Part shown: piece by piece, positions 28,099 through 37,143 of the stretch
How positions within the stretch are numbered: the stretch's first letter is position 1
Layout of the letters: the number at the start of each line of letters is the position of its first letter
The notes under the pieces: generated by a model
Seen by the model: only the letters and a program-made list of their open reading frames with translations
Database searches by the model: none
Told to the model about the DNA's origin: nothing
Assembly: GCF_011759385.1 (NCBI RefSeq)
Contig: NZ_JAARLY010000002.1
Location: forward strand, 62,001 to 126,000
From: Oleiagrimonas sp. C23AA
Lineage (GTDB): Bacteria > Pseudomonadota > Gammaproteobacteria > Xanthomonadales > Rhodanobacteraceae
Direction of reading: 5' to 3'
DNA: 64,000 nucleotides
Program-made: the position numbers and the translations under genes

Positions 28099-28178
28099 GG
28101 CGGCAGCCTAACGGCGCGCCGCGCTCGCCGCGAGTGCCCGCTACAATGATCAGCTTGGCCTCTTGCAACGGATGTTCG

Positions 28179-28829
28179 ATGTTCCCGTATGACCTGGTGA
28201 TCTACGACCTCGACGGTACCCTGCTCGATAGCGCGCCCGATATCGCCACCGCGGTGGATCGCACACTGGCCCAGTGGGATCTTCCCGTGGCCGGCGAAAC
28301 CAAGGTGCGTCAGTGGATCGGCGATGGCTCGCGCAAGCTGATGCAGCGGGCGTTTGCCGACGCTGGCCATCCGCAGGTGCCCGTGGCCGAGCTCTACGAG
28401 GCCTTTCTCGCGCACTATGGCGATTGCATGCGCGATGACTCGCACGCCTATGCCGGTGTGCCGGAGACACTGCATGCGTTAAGCGAGCGAGGTGTGCGCC
28501 AGGCCGTGTGCACCAACAAGCCCGACCCCTTCGTGGCATCGCTGATCGAGTTCATGGGTCTGGATGACTATATCGCTGCCTGGCTGGGAGGCGATTCCCT
28601 GCCCGAGCGCAAGCCCAGCGCCTTGCCGCTGCGACATCTGGCCGAGAAGTTCGACACGCCCATCGAGCGCTGCCTGATGGTGGGGGACTCGGGTACCGAC
28701 ATGGCCGCGGCGCGCAATGCCGGCATGCCGCTGGCGTTGGTCACCTACGGTTATCACCGTGGCGTGGATCTCAGCGCCGGCAAGGCCGTGGCGGTGGTGG
28801 ACGACCTGCGCGAGTTGCTGACGCTGTAA
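28179..28829 (+). CDS. gph: Phosphoglycolate phosphatase
   Basis: A 216-residue HAD phosphatase with motif I YDLDGTLLDS (nucleophile Asp), a helical cap, motif II VCTNKPDPF, conserved Lys in ERKPSALPL and motif III LMVGDSGTDMAAARNAG. The cap and the pattern LDSAPDIATAVDRTL are typical of Gph, which hydrolyses 2-phosphoglycolate from DNA 3'-end repair or oxygenation by-products. Related sugar-phosphate phosphatases cannot be excluded. ATG 28179 gives the family start; no strong ribosome site seen. Confidence 0.88.
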   Translation: MFPYDLVIYDLDGTLLDSAPDIATAVDRTLAQWDLPVAGETKVRQWIGDGSRKLMQRAFADAGHPQVPVAELYEAFLAHYGDCMRDDSHAYAGVPETLHALSERGVRQAVCTNKPDPFVASLIEFMGLDDYIAAWLGGDSLPERKPSALPLRHLAEKFDTPIERCLMVGDSGTDMAAARNAGMPLALVTYGYHRGVDLSAGKAVAVVDDLRELLTL

Positions 28830-28973
28830 GCGCGGATCCACTCGTCACCACGCCGACAAACAGGTGGCCCGTTCACGACAGCGCGGTTACAGCTACCATG
28901 GTGTGTTTGTCGACCGTGGTGCGGGGGAGGTGTCCGTGCCATCACGTCTGATTGGCACGGAGTATCGGATCCC

Positions 28974-30869
28974 ATGTTGCAGTTGTCCTGGCGGTTTTTC
29001 CTGGCCGCCTTCGTGATGCTGAGCATCAGTCGCCTGCTGCTGTCCGCCTGGCAGTGGGGGCGGGTGCGTCAGGCTGGTGGCTTGTGGCCCGTGATGCTGG
29101 GGGGCTGGCGTATCGATGCCAGCTTCCTGGCCATGGTCTCGGGATTTCCCTTCCTGCTGGCACCCTGGCTGGATCGCTTCGATTGGGCGCTGGGCGCCAC
29201 GCATATCTGGTTCGTGGCCTGGTGGCTGCTGCTGGTGTTGCTGGAGGTGTCCACGCCACAATTTGTGATCGAGTACGACACGCGGCCCAATCGCCACTAT
29301 GTGGAATACCTCAATAGCCCGCGTGAAGTGTCGGCGATGCTTTGGAAGGGCTACAAGAAGGTTCTGATAGGCGCGTTCCTGGGCCTGGGGCTGCTGGCGT
29401 GGGTTGGCTGGAACTGGCTGGATGTGCATGGCAGCGAACCGCAGATGGGCTGGCTGGGGCGCAGCCTGACCACGCTGGGGCTATTCGTGGTGCTGTTCCT
29501 GGTGGGTCGTGGCACGTTGCAGCATCGTCCGTTGAATGCGGCGCAGGTGGCCTTCTGCAACGACTCGATGGTCAATTCGCTACCGCTCAACTCCACCTTC
29601 ACGGTGATCAATGCCATCCGCGCCATGCGCACCGAGCTGTCGTCGGCCGAGCTTTACGGCAAGTTGCCGCCGGACGAGGTGCAGCGGCGGGTGCTGCAGG
29701 AGGCGGGCCTGCCCTATCCACCGACCGACCCGACATATCCGAGCGAGCATGCTCACACCGCCACAGTGCGTCATACCCGGCCAAAGCGGCTGGTGATCAT
29801 CGTCGAGGAGAGCCTGGGGGCGCAATTTGTCGGCAGTCTCGGCGGGCGAGGCCTGACACCATCACTGGATGCGCTGGGTGAGCAGGGTTGGATGCTGGCA
29901 CGCACTTACGCCACCGGTACGCGTTCGGTGCGCGGCCTGGAGGCCATCTCTACCGGTTTTTGGCCGACACCGGCCGACGCGGTGCTGAAACTGCCGCGCA
30001 GTCAGCGTGGTTTCTTCACCCTGGCCGGCCTGCTGGGTCAACACGGCTACCACTCGCGCTTCATCTATGGCGGCGAAGCGCATTTTGACAACATGAAGGG
30101 CTTTTTCCTCGGCAATGGTTTCACCGAGGTGATCGACCGTGCGCTGTTCAAGGTCAAGCCGGGATTCTCGGGTTCCTGGGGCGCCTCGGATGAGGACATG
30201 TTCAACGAGCTGCATCAGCGCCTGATGGATGACGGCAGCGATGCGGTGTTCAACATGGCCTTTTCGGTGTCCAACCATACGCCGTGGGAGTATCCGCAAG
30301 GACGCATCGAACCGGAGGGGGCGGCGGCCACGGTGGACAACACGGTGCGCTATGCCGACTGGGCGCTGGGCCAGTTCTTCGAACGCGCCAAGGCTTCGCC
30401 GTACTGGGAAGACACCGTGTTCCTGGTCGTGGCCGACCATGATGCTCGGGTCTCGGGCGCCAGCCTGGTACCGGTGCGCCACTTCCATATTCCGGCGCTG
30501 ATTCTGGGCGGCGGCATCGAGCCACGTCGCGACGAGCGCTTGATCAGCCAGGCCGATCTGGCGCCGACGTTGCTCTCGCTGATGGGCATCGACAGCGTGC
30601 ATCCGATGCCGGGCGCCGACCTTACGGTCAGCACGCCCGACCGGGCCATCATGCAATACGGCAACAACTACGGTTACCTGCGCGGTGACCAGTTGCTGGT
30701 GCTCGAGCCGCAGCGCACACCGCGCCAGTTCCGCTACCTTCGCGATAGCCACGAACTGGAGCCGGTGGCGCTGGATGACGAACTGCGGCGTCTGGCGCAC
30801 GCACATGCGCTATGGCCAAGCTGGGCCTACCAGAACGAACGCTACCGGGTGCCGCCGCGGGCTGGCTAA
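28974..30869 (+). CDS. LTA-synthase-family sulfatase/phosphoglycerol transferase
   Basis: A 631-residue membrane enzyme: five N-terminal membrane helices (roughly 6-25, 48-66, 77-95, 128-148, 165-182), then a periplasmic alkaline-phosphatase-fold domain from about 270. Metal Glu in IIVEESLG (Glu279), nucleophile candidate Thr316 in GTRSVRG, LGNGFTEVIDR, and Asp-His in VVADHDARV. Family members transfer phosphoglycerol (LtaS, OpgB) or phosphoethanolamine. In gram-negatives without teichoic acid, modification of periplasmic glucans or lipid A is likely; donor and acceptor are not decidable here. GGAG lies eleven bases before ATG 28974. Confidence 0.9.
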   Translation: MLQLSWRFFLAAFVMLSISRLLLSAWQWGRVRQAGGLWPVMLGGWRIDASFLAMVSGFPFLLAPWLDRFDWALGATHIWFVAWWLLLVLLEVSTPQFVIEYDTRPNRHYVEYLNSPREVSAMLWKGYKKVLIGAFLGLGLLAWVGWNWLDVHGSEPQMGWLGRSLTTLGLFVVLFLVGRGTLQHRPLNAAQVAFCNDSMVNSLPLNSTFTVINAIRAMRTELSSAELYGKLPPDEVQRRVLQEAGLPYPPTDPTYPSEHAHTATVRHTRPKRLVIIVEESLGAQFVGSLGGRGLTPSLDALGEQGWMLARTYATGTRSVRGLEAISTGFWPTPADAVLKLPRSQRGFFTLAGLLGQHGYHSRFIYGGEAHFDNMKGFFLGNGFTEVIDRALFKVKPGFSGSWGASDEDMFNELHQRLMDDGSDAVFNMAFSVSNHTPWEYPQGRIEPEGAAATVDNTVRYADWALGQFFERAKASPYWEDTVFLVVADHDARVSGASLVPVRHFHIPALILGGGIEPRRDERLISQADLAPTLLSLMGIDSVHPMPGADLTVSTPDRAIMQYGNNYGYLRGDQLLVLEPQRTPRQFRYLRDSHELEPVALDDELRRLAHAHALWPSWAYQNERYRVPPRAG

Positions 30870-30880
30870 AAGGCGCGACC

Positions 30881-31063
30881 TCAGTCGTCCTTGGAGAAGT
30901 CGCCGTCCTTGCGGAATTCGCCGTGCGCGGGATCGTGTTCGGGCGGCTGCGGCGGCCCGTGAAGGCGATCCTCGCGGCGGTCACGATCCGGGTGCTGGCC
31001 GGGAATTTTTTGCGGATTCACCGGCGTGTCGGGTACGTTCTTGGGATCCTTGGACGGATTCAT
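30881..31063 (-). CDS. Small disordered hydrophilic protein
   Basis: A 60-residue protein, MNPSKDPKNVPDTPVNPQKI and onward, made almost entirely of Pro, Asp, Lys, Arg, Gly and His with no hydrophobic core, thus probably unstructured. A good Shine-Dalgarno (GGAGG four bases before ATG 31063) and a clear stop argue that it is translated. It fits in the gap between the LTA-synthase-family and GH3 genes, antisense to neither. Function unknown. Confidence 0.5.
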   Translation of the reverse strand: MNPSKDPKNVPDTPVNPQKIPGQHPDRDRREDRLHGPPQPPEHDPAHGEFRKDGDFSKDD

Positions 31064-31215
31064 GTCACCTCCGTGCAGGTGCAAGGGGAAGGATCACCAT
31101 GCTGCGCAGCCGCGCGTGAACCTCGGCTTCATGCCGGGGCACGCGGTGGACGGCGCATTCAGGCCCGGCGCAGCGTACGCCGGGCGTCCATACGCTGTAA
31201 TCGGGAGAGACACCG

Positions 31216-33438
31216 ATGCCTGTTGCCGCCTTGCTGCTTGCCGCCACCGCCCTGAACACCGCCGCGCCCACCGCTGCCGTCTCGACACAGATGACACCGC
31301 TGTCATCGGCGGCCAGAGACAAAATCAACACGCTCATCGGGCGCATGACGCTGAAGGAAAAGGCCGGTCAGCTCAGCATCTTCGGCGTCGATCAGAAAAA
31401 CCTGGCACAGCGGGTGGCTGACGGCGAGGTCGGGGGCACCAATGGCATGCTGCCGGCCAAGGCCCAAGGGCGCCAACTGCCCGACTACATTCGTCACATG
31501 CAGGACCTGGCCGTGCACTCGCGCCTGGGTATCCCGATGTGGTTCATGGGCGACACCATCCATGGTTTCCGCGTGACCTTCCCGGAACCGCTGGCGTTGG
31601 CGGCAACCTGGCATCCATCCTTGGTCAGCCGCGTGATGCGCGCGTCGGCCGAGGAAGCGACGGCTTCCGGCGTGAACTGGACCTTCGCGCCGATGGTGGA
31701 TATCGGTCGTGATCCGCGCTGGGGCCGCGTGGTCGAGGGCGCCGGCGAAGATCCATTCCTGGATGAAGCGATCACCGGCGCGGCCACGTTCGGTTTCCAG
31801 GGGCGTTCGCTATCGGCCGCCGACACCATGCTGGCCACGGCCAAGCATCTGGTCGGCTACGGCGCGGTGCAGGGCGGGCGCGACTACAACGCGGTGAATC
31901 TTTCCACGCGCGAGCTGAAGTCGGTGTACCTGCCGCCGTTCCAGCATGTGGTCAAGCGCGGCATCGGTTCGGTGATGGCCGCGTTTATTTCGCTCAACGA
32001 CCGCCCGACCACCGCCGACGGCGCCCTGATCAACGGCACGCTGCGCCGGGATTTCGGTTTTGGCGGTGTGGTGGTGTCCGACTACGATGCGGTGGCGCAG
32101 CTGCAGCAGCATGGCATCGCCGCCTCGCCGCGGCAGGCGGCGCGGCTGGCCTTCGATGCCGGCGTGGATATCGATCTGCACAGCGGCACCTACCTGGCGC
32201 AGCTGCCGGCGCTGGTGCGCGCAGGCAAGGTGTCTGAAAAGGCGCTCGATGCGGCGGTGCGCCGCGTATTGGCGATGAAGTGGCGGTTGGGCTTGTTTGC
32301 CGACCCGTATCGCTATCTGCATGCCAAGACGCTGATCCCGCACAAAGCCGAGCATGTGACGCTGGCGCGCAAGAGTGCCGAGCAGTCGATGGTGCTGCTG
32401 GAAAACCACGGGGTGCTGCCGCTCAAGCCCAACGTGGGCTCAGTGGCAGTGATCGGCCCGCTGGCCGATGATCGCGCCGACCTGCTGGGCCCGGTGCATG
32501 CACTGGGTCAGCCGGATCGGGTGGTCAGCATTCTCGATGGTCTGCGCCAGAACGCGCCCAAGGGCACGCAGATCACCTACGCGCAGGGAGTTCCCGTGGA
32601 CGGCGAGGACACCCAAGGCATCGCGCAGGCGGTTGCCGTGGCGAAGGCGGCCAAGGTGGCGGTGGTCGTGGTCGGCGAAAGCAATGCCATGATCGGCGAA
32701 GGTCACAGTCGCTCGCGCATCACCCTGCCGGGACGCCAGCGCGCGCTGCTCAAAGCGATCAAGGCCACCGGCACGCCGATGGTGGTGGTGCTGGTATCCG
32801 GCCGTGCCATGGCCTTGCCGTGGTTGCATGACCACGCCGACGCCCTGCTCGATGCGTGGATTCCGGGCGAACAGGGCGGGCCGGCGGTGGCCAATGTCTT
32901 GTTCGGCAAGGCCGAGCCCGGCGGCCGCCTGCCGGTGACCTTTCCGCGTGACCTGGGGCAGGTGCCGCTTTACTACAGCTATCGTCCGACTGGCCGTCCG
33001 TACAACCCAGCCGACAGCTACACCACGCACTATGTGGATGTGGCCAACTCGCCGCTGTATCCGTTTGGCTACGGCCTTAGCTACACGCAGTTTGCCTTCG
33101 GCAAGGTGACGTTGGATCACACCACCCTGGGTGCGCACGACGTGCTGCATGCCTCGGTCAAACTCACCAACACTGGCCGGCGTGCCGGCACCGAAGTGGT
33201 GCAGCTGTATGTGCATCAGAAAGTAGGGCAGACCAATCCGCCGGTGCGTCTGCTGCGTGGGTTCAAGCGTGTGCATCTGGCAGCCGGTGCCTCGACCACC
33301 GTGAAATTCATGCTGCCGCGTTCGGCTTTTGCCTGGTGGGACTGGAACAACCACAAGGTGGTGGCGCCGGGCGATTACGAGGTCTACATCGGCGCCAATG
33401 CACAAGCGAGCAACAAGGCCGATCTGCACATCGACTGA
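31216..33438 (+). CDS. bglX: GH3 beta-glucosidase, BglX-like
   Basis: A 740-residue glycoside hydrolase family 3 enzyme with a short hydrophobic N-terminus that may be a weak signal peptide. The (beta/alpha)8 domain carries IPMWFMGDTIHGFRVTFPEPL, DIGRDPRWGRVVEGAGEDPF and KHLVGYG; nucleophile Asp lies in VVVSDYDAV (residues about 290-298). The alpha/beta sandwich (VGESNAMIGEGHSRSRITLP) supplies the acid/base region and a C-terminal fibronectin III-like domain ends the protein. It should release glucose from beta-linked oligosaccharides in the periplasm. GGGAGA precedes ATG. A terminator-like hairpin follows at 33567. Confidence 0.93.
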   Translation: MPVAALLLAATALNTAAPTAAVSTQMTPLSSAARDKINTLIGRMTLKEKAGQLSIFGVDQKNLAQRVADGEVGGTNGMLPAKAQGRQLPDYIRHMQDLAVHSRLGIPMWFMGDTIHGFRVTFPEPLALAATWHPSLVSRVMRASAEEATASGVNWTFAPMVDIGRDPRWGRVVEGAGEDPFLDEAITGAATFGFQGRSLSAADTMLATAKHLVGYGAVQGGRDYNAVNLSTRELKSVYLPPFQHVVKRGIGSVMAAFISLNDRPTTADGALINGTLRRDFGFGGVVVSDYDAVAQLQQHGIAASPRQAARLAFDAGVDIDLHSGTYLAQLPALVRAGKVSEKALDAAVRRVLAMKWRLGLFADPYRYLHAKTLIPHKAEHVTLARKSAEQSMVLLENHGVLPLKPNVGSVAVIGPLADDRADLLGPVHALGQPDRVVSILDGLRQNAPKGTQITYAQGVPVDGEDTQGIAQAVAVAKAAKVAVVVVGESNAMIGEGHSRSRITLPGRQRALLKAIKATGTPMVVVLVSGRAMALPWLHDHADALLDAWIPGEQGGPAVANVLFGKAEPGGRLPVTFPRDLGQVPLYYSYRPTGRPYNPADSYTTHYVDVANSPLYPFGYGLSYTQFAFGKVTLDHTTLGAHDVLHASVKLTNTGRRAGTEVVQLYVHQKVGQTNPPVRLLRGFKRVHLAAGASTTVKFMLPRSAFAWWDWNNHKVVAPGDYEVYIGANAQASNKADLHID

Positions 33439-33566
33439 CGCCGTCGCGGGCCTGGGATTTGTAGACTCCAAGCGAGGTGGATCGTGTGGGTCTGCAGGTC
33501 GCCGGTGGGTCTGGCGCAGTGGCTGGCCGCCCTGGCCCAACCGGAAAGGGCCGCCGTATGGTCCCG

Positions 33567-33594
33567 AGGGGGAGCGCCTTAACGGCCTCCCCCT
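33567..33594 (+). terminator. Terminator hairpin after bglX
   Basis: Arms AGGGGGAG (33567-33574) and CTCCCCCT (33587-33594) with an inner GCC/GGC pair around TTAAC, followed by GTCTCTTCCTC, moderately U-rich. It lies 129 bases after the bglX stop. Confidence 0.55.
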
Positions 33595-33652
33595 GTCTCT
33601 TCCTCGCCCCCGGCAGGCGCCGCGGCAGCGCCCGCGGGGGGCATGACACGTC

Positions 33653-34354
33653 CTAGCGCGGCAGGTCGAATACCAGCACTTCGGCCTGCTCGCCAGCTTC
33701 GATGGTCACCGCCGGCTCATCGGTCAGTTTCAACGCATCGCCGGTGTCCAGCCATTGATCGTTGACCTTGGCGCGGCCGCGCGCCACGTGCACGTAACCC
33801 AGCCGGCCGGATGCCAGCGGTAGGCGGGTATCGGCGGCGCCGTCGAGCAGTCCGGCGTACAGGCGCGCATCCTGGTGGATGCGCAGCGAGCCCTCGGCGC
33901 CGTCGCCGCTGACCAGCAGCCGCAGCTGATCACGCTTGTCGGCCGCGACCACATGGGTCTGCTCGTAGGACGGCGCCACTTCCTGCTCGGCCGGCAGAAT
34001 CCATATCTGCAGGAAATGCGACAGCTGCGTCTGGCTGGGGTTGTATTCCGAATGCGTGACGCCGCTGCCGGCACTCATGCGCTGCACGTCGCCCGGGCGG
34101 ATGGTGGAGCTGTTGCCCATGGAATCGCGATGGGCCAGCTCGCCTTCCAGCACGTAGCTGATGATCTCCATGTTCTGGTGGCTGTGCGTGGCAAAGCCCT
34201 TGCCCGGCTGCACACGGTCCTCATTGATCACGCGCAGCGCGCCAAAGCCCATGTGCTCGGGATCACGATAGCTGGCGAACGAAAAGCTGTGCCAGGAATC
34301 GAGCCAGCCATGGTCGGCGTGGCCACGCGCCTGATGGTGACGAAGCGTAAGCAT
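33653..34354 (-). CDS. Pirin-family protein
   Basis: A 233-residue bicupin of the pirin/YhaK type. Start MLTLRHHQARGHADHGWLDS, then WHSFSFASYRDP and FATHSHQNMEIISYVLEGEL with the metal ligands His-x-His and Glu, DVQRMSAGSGVTHSE (fourth His) and a C-terminal second cupin. YhaK and YhhW can oxidise quercetin; pirins also act as redox-sensing regulators. The start at 34354 is the standard family start; the upstream extension is not credible. Stands alone on this strand. Confidence 0.92.
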   Translation of the reverse strand: MLTLRHHQARGHADHGWLDSWHSFSFASYRDPEHMGFGALRVINEDRVQPGKGFATHSHQNMEIISYVLEGELAHRDSMGNSSTIRPGDVQRMSAGSGVTHSEYNPSQTQLSHFLQIWILPAEQEVAPSYEQTHVVAADKRDQLRLLVSGDGAEGSLRIHQDARLYAGLLDGAADTRLPLASGRLGYVHVARGRAKVNDQWLDTGDALKLTDEPAVTIEAGEQAEVLVFDLPR

Positions 34355-34762
34355 GATCGACTCCTTGGGAAGCCGTGGAATATGGGCGCAGTGTGGGCTC
34401 GTGGTCATGTCGGCGGTAGCCCTCGGCTTCGGAACGCGTTGTTCCTTGAAGTGAACAAGCGGCGGGTAGCCATGATGGCTAGGTGCACTTGAGTGAGCTC
34501 GAGGTGCCTGGGCCCGGCGTGCCGGTTCAGTTTGCCTGCACCTTGGTATGACTGCAGCGTCAGTCTCTTCGCTTCGGTCGTCGACTTCGTCGGGCTTGAA
34601 GCCGGTGATCTTCGCAGTGGGCCGTGGACACGCCACGGGTGTACGCTCGCGCGGTGTGACTGGTGGCAGGGGGCGGTTGCATGGGATTGTTATAACGTAA
34701 CGTTTTAGCCTCGACCGACATGATGCCGGCCGGGCGTTGGGGTGTCACGGGAGGAGCTTTCC
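34355..34762. other. 408-base gap between pirin and S46 peptidase genes
   Basis: No credible gene. Open frames here give Arg/Cys-rich, poor codon patterns. It contains the divergent promoters; the only clear element is the extended -10 at 34688-34696 with an AACGTAACGTT palindrome overlapping its 3' side (34694-34704). Confidence 0.5.
34688..34696 (+). promoter_or_regulatory. Extended -10 promoter for the S46 peptidase gene
   Basis: TGTTATAAC: TG-n followed by TATAAC (four or five of six with the consensus), in a locally AT-rich patch 67 bases before the start codon. No good -35 is apparent, as is usual for extended -10 promoters. The overlapping AACGTAACGTT palindrome could be an operator. 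Confidence 0.4.
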
Positions 34763-36835
34763 ATGAAGCGCATGATGTACGTGGCCGCCATAGCGGCGGT
34801 AACGGTGTTTGCCGGCCGCGCCATGGCCGATGAAGGCATGTGGACGTTGAACCATCTGCCACTCAAGCAGATGAAGCAGCGCTACGGTTTTGCGCCTGAC
34901 AAGGCGTGGGTCGATCGCGTGCAGCACGCCGCCGTGCGTCTGGCGGAGGGCTGCTCGGGCTCGTTCGTGTCGGCCGATGGTCTGGTGATGACCAACCACC
35001 ACTGCGCCAACGGCTGCCTGTCGCAGCTCTCGCACAAGGGCAACTACATGCAGGACGGCTTTACGGCCGATTCGCTGAAGGATGAGCCCAAGTGTCCGGA
35101 CGTGGAGCTGAACCAGCTCGATTCGATCACGGATGTCACCGCCAAGGTCAACGCGGCCACCGATGGCAAAAGCGGCAGCGCGCGCATCAAGGCGCAACGC
35201 GCGATCGATGCCAAGTTGGAGCAGGGGTGTGTGGGCGGCGATGCCAAGCACTGGCGCTGCGACGTGATCAGCCTGTATCACGGCGGTCGTTACGCGCTGT
35301 ACAAGTACCGCCGCTTTCAAGATGTGCGTCTGGTGTTCGCGCCGGAGCAGTCGATCGCTTTCTTCGGTGGTGATCCGGACAACTTCAACTTCCCGCGTTA
35401 CGACCTGGATGTCACCTTCTTCCGCGCCTATGTCGACGGCAAGCCGGAGCATACGGCCGACTATCTGAAGTTCGATCCCAAGGGCCCTGAAGCTGGCGAG
35501 ATGACTTTCGTGGTGGGCAACCCTGGCTCCACGCAGCGTCAGACGCCGTGGATCGAACTGGCCAACATGCGCGATCGTGTGCTGACGCCGTTTTTCGGCT
35601 ACCTGTCGGAAAAGCGAGGTGTGTTGTGGGAATACAGCCGCGGGGGGCAGCAGCAGGCCAAGGCGGCCCAGGATGCGCTGTTTGGCATCGACAATTCGCT
35701 GAAGGTGTTCAAGGGCTGGCTGAGCGCGCTGGGCAACGAGTCGTTCATCGAGAAGAAAAAGTCAGACGATGCCGCCTTGCGCAAGTGGATCGCCGCCGAT
35801 GCCTCGCGCCGAACCAAGTACGGCGACCCATGGGGCGAGCTGGAAAAGGCGCAGCAAGCCAGTGCCCGCCTGCGTGATCGTTACGCCATGATCGAGCGTG
35901 GCCAGGGCTTTGATGCCGGCCTGTTCGACGATGCGCGCATGCTGGTACGTGCCGCCGCCGAGCGCGCCAAGCCCAACAGCGAGCGTCTGCCGGCCTATCG
36001 GGATGCCAACCTGCCGGCGCTGGAGCAGGAGTTGTCCTCGACCGCGCCGGTGTATCCAAAGTATCAGGAAACCACGCTGGCCTGGTCGCTGGAGAAAATG
36101 CGCCAGGCGCTCGGCGCCGACAGCGATTTTGTGCACGAGGTGCTGGGCGACAAGTCGCCTCAGCAGCTGGCGCAGGCGGTGGTCAGCGGCACCAAACTGG
36201 GTGATCCCAAGGTGCGCGAGCAGCTGTGGAAGGGCGGCGAGAAGGCCATCGAAGCCTCGGATGATCCGATGATCCGCCTGGCGCTCAAGATCGACCCGCA
36301 AGCGCGCGCGGTGCGCAAACAGTACGAGGCCGAAGTGACCGCGCCGATGACCAAGGCCGACGAGGCCATTGCCAAGGCCCGCTTTGCGCGCGATGGCGCC
36401 ACCAGCTATCCCGATGCCACTTTCACCCTGCGCCTTAGCTACGGCAAGGTGGTCGGCTGGCAGGAGAAGGGCAAGCCGGTGCCGCCGTTCACCCACTTCG
36501 ATGGGCTGTACAAGCGCGCCACCGGTGCCGACCCGTTCAAGCTGCCCGAGAGCTGGCTGAAGGCCAAGTCGTCGCTGGACCCGGCCACGCCGATGGATTT
36601 TGTCACCGACAACGACATCATCGGCGGCAATTCGGGCAGCCCGGTGATCGACAAGCAGGGCCACGCGGTGGGCCTGATCTTCGATGGCAACATCCACTCG
36701 CTGGCCGGCAATTTCTACTTCGACCCGTCCAATAACCGCGCGGTTGCGGTGGACACGGCGGCGATCGACCATGCGCTGCGCAAGGTCTATCACCTGCCGC
36801 GGCTGGCCGAGGAGCTGGAAAATGGCCACCTGTAA
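34763..36835 (+). CDS. S46-family dipeptidyl peptidase (DPP7-like)
   Basis: A 690-residue exported serine exopeptidase. Signal peptide to about residue 22 (AGRAMADEG). The chymotrypsin-like fold is split by a helical domain: catalytic His80 in MTNHHC, Asp in the GGDPDNFNFPRYDLD motif, and Ser in GNSGSPV near residue 625. Eighteen residues after that Ser is Gly (LIFDGNIHS), as in DPP7, where DPP11 has Arg; this predicts preference for hydrophobic or neutral P1 residues rather than Asp/Glu. It removes dipeptides in the periplasm. GGGAGGAG six bases before ATG 34763 sets the start. A strong terminator follows. Confidence 0.92.
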   Translation: MKRMMYVAAIAAVTVFAGRAMADEGMWTLNHLPLKQMKQRYGFAPDKAWVDRVQHAAVRLAEGCSGSFVSADGLVMTNHHCANGCLSQLSHKGNYMQDGFTADSLKDEPKCPDVELNQLDSITDVTAKVNAATDGKSGSARIKAQRAIDAKLEQGCVGGDAKHWRCDVISLYHGGRYALYKYRRFQDVRLVFAPEQSIAFFGGDPDNFNFPRYDLDVTFFRAYVDGKPEHTADYLKFDPKGPEAGEMTFVVGNPGSTQRQTPWIELANMRDRVLTPFFGYLSEKRGVLWEYSRGGQQQAKAAQDALFGIDNSLKVFKGWLSALGNESFIEKKKSDDAALRKWIAADASRRTKYGDPWGELEKAQQASARLRDRYAMIERGQGFDAGLFDDARMLVRAAAERAKPNSERLPAYRDANLPALEQELSSTAPVYPKYQETTLAWSLEKMRQALGADSDFVHEVLGDKSPQQLAQAVVSGTKLGDPKVREQLWKGGEKAIEASDDPMIRLALKIDPQARAVRKQYEAEVTAPMTKADEAIAKARFARDGATSYPDATFTLRLSYGKVVGWQEKGKPVPPFTHFDGLYKRATGADPFKLPESWLKAKSSLDPATPMDFVTDNDIIGGNSGSPVIDKQGHAVGLIFDGNIHSLAGNFYFDPSNNRAVAVDTAAIDHALRKVYHLPRLAEELENGHL

Positions 36836-36876
36836 CCACGGCATGATGGTGCGTTTTCCGCACCGTGCCTGAATAT

Positions 36877-36907
36877 GCGCCCCGGTGCCCGGCGCCGGGG
36901 CGTTTTT
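36877..36907 (+). terminator. Rho-independent terminator after the S46 gene
   Basis: Perfect eight-base arms CGCCCCGG (36878-36885) and CCGGGGCG (36895-36902) followed by TTTTT. A second hairpin, GGTGCG-TTTTC-CGCACC at 36848-36864, comes just before it. The strong terminator ends about 20 bases before the next start codon. Confidence 0.85.
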
Positions 36908-36927
36908 CATGGCGTACCATGCGCGCC

Positions 36928-37125
36928 ATGTTTGCCGGAACCGATCTTGTGGGCATCCAGTGCCCTTACTGTGGCGAGCCGATCGACCTGGTGGTCGATT
37001 GCTCGGTCGAAAGCCAGCACTACATCGAGGACTGCCAGGTCTGCTGCCAGCCCATCGAGGTGAGTGTCAGTGTGGACGTGTCCGGGGATGCCCAGGTGGA
37101 CGTGCGCGGCCAGGACGAAACCTGA
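36928..37125 (+). CDS. CPXCG-motif cysteine-rich protein
   Basis: A 65-residue protein with the CPYCG motif (residues 12-16) and a second C-x-x-C pair ([11 protein letters not shown]), probably a zinc ribbon. It matches the Cys_rich_CPXG family (PF14255), small proteins of unknown role. Start 36928 or 36919 (adds MRA); neither has a clear ribosome site. Its promoter must lie within or after the terminator of the preceding gene. Confidence 0.82.
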   Translation: MFAGTDLVGIQCPYCGEPIDLVVDCSVESQHYIEDCQVCCQPIEVSVSVDVSGDAQVDVRGQDET

Positions 37126-37143
37126 GCGCGCACGCCGCAGGCG

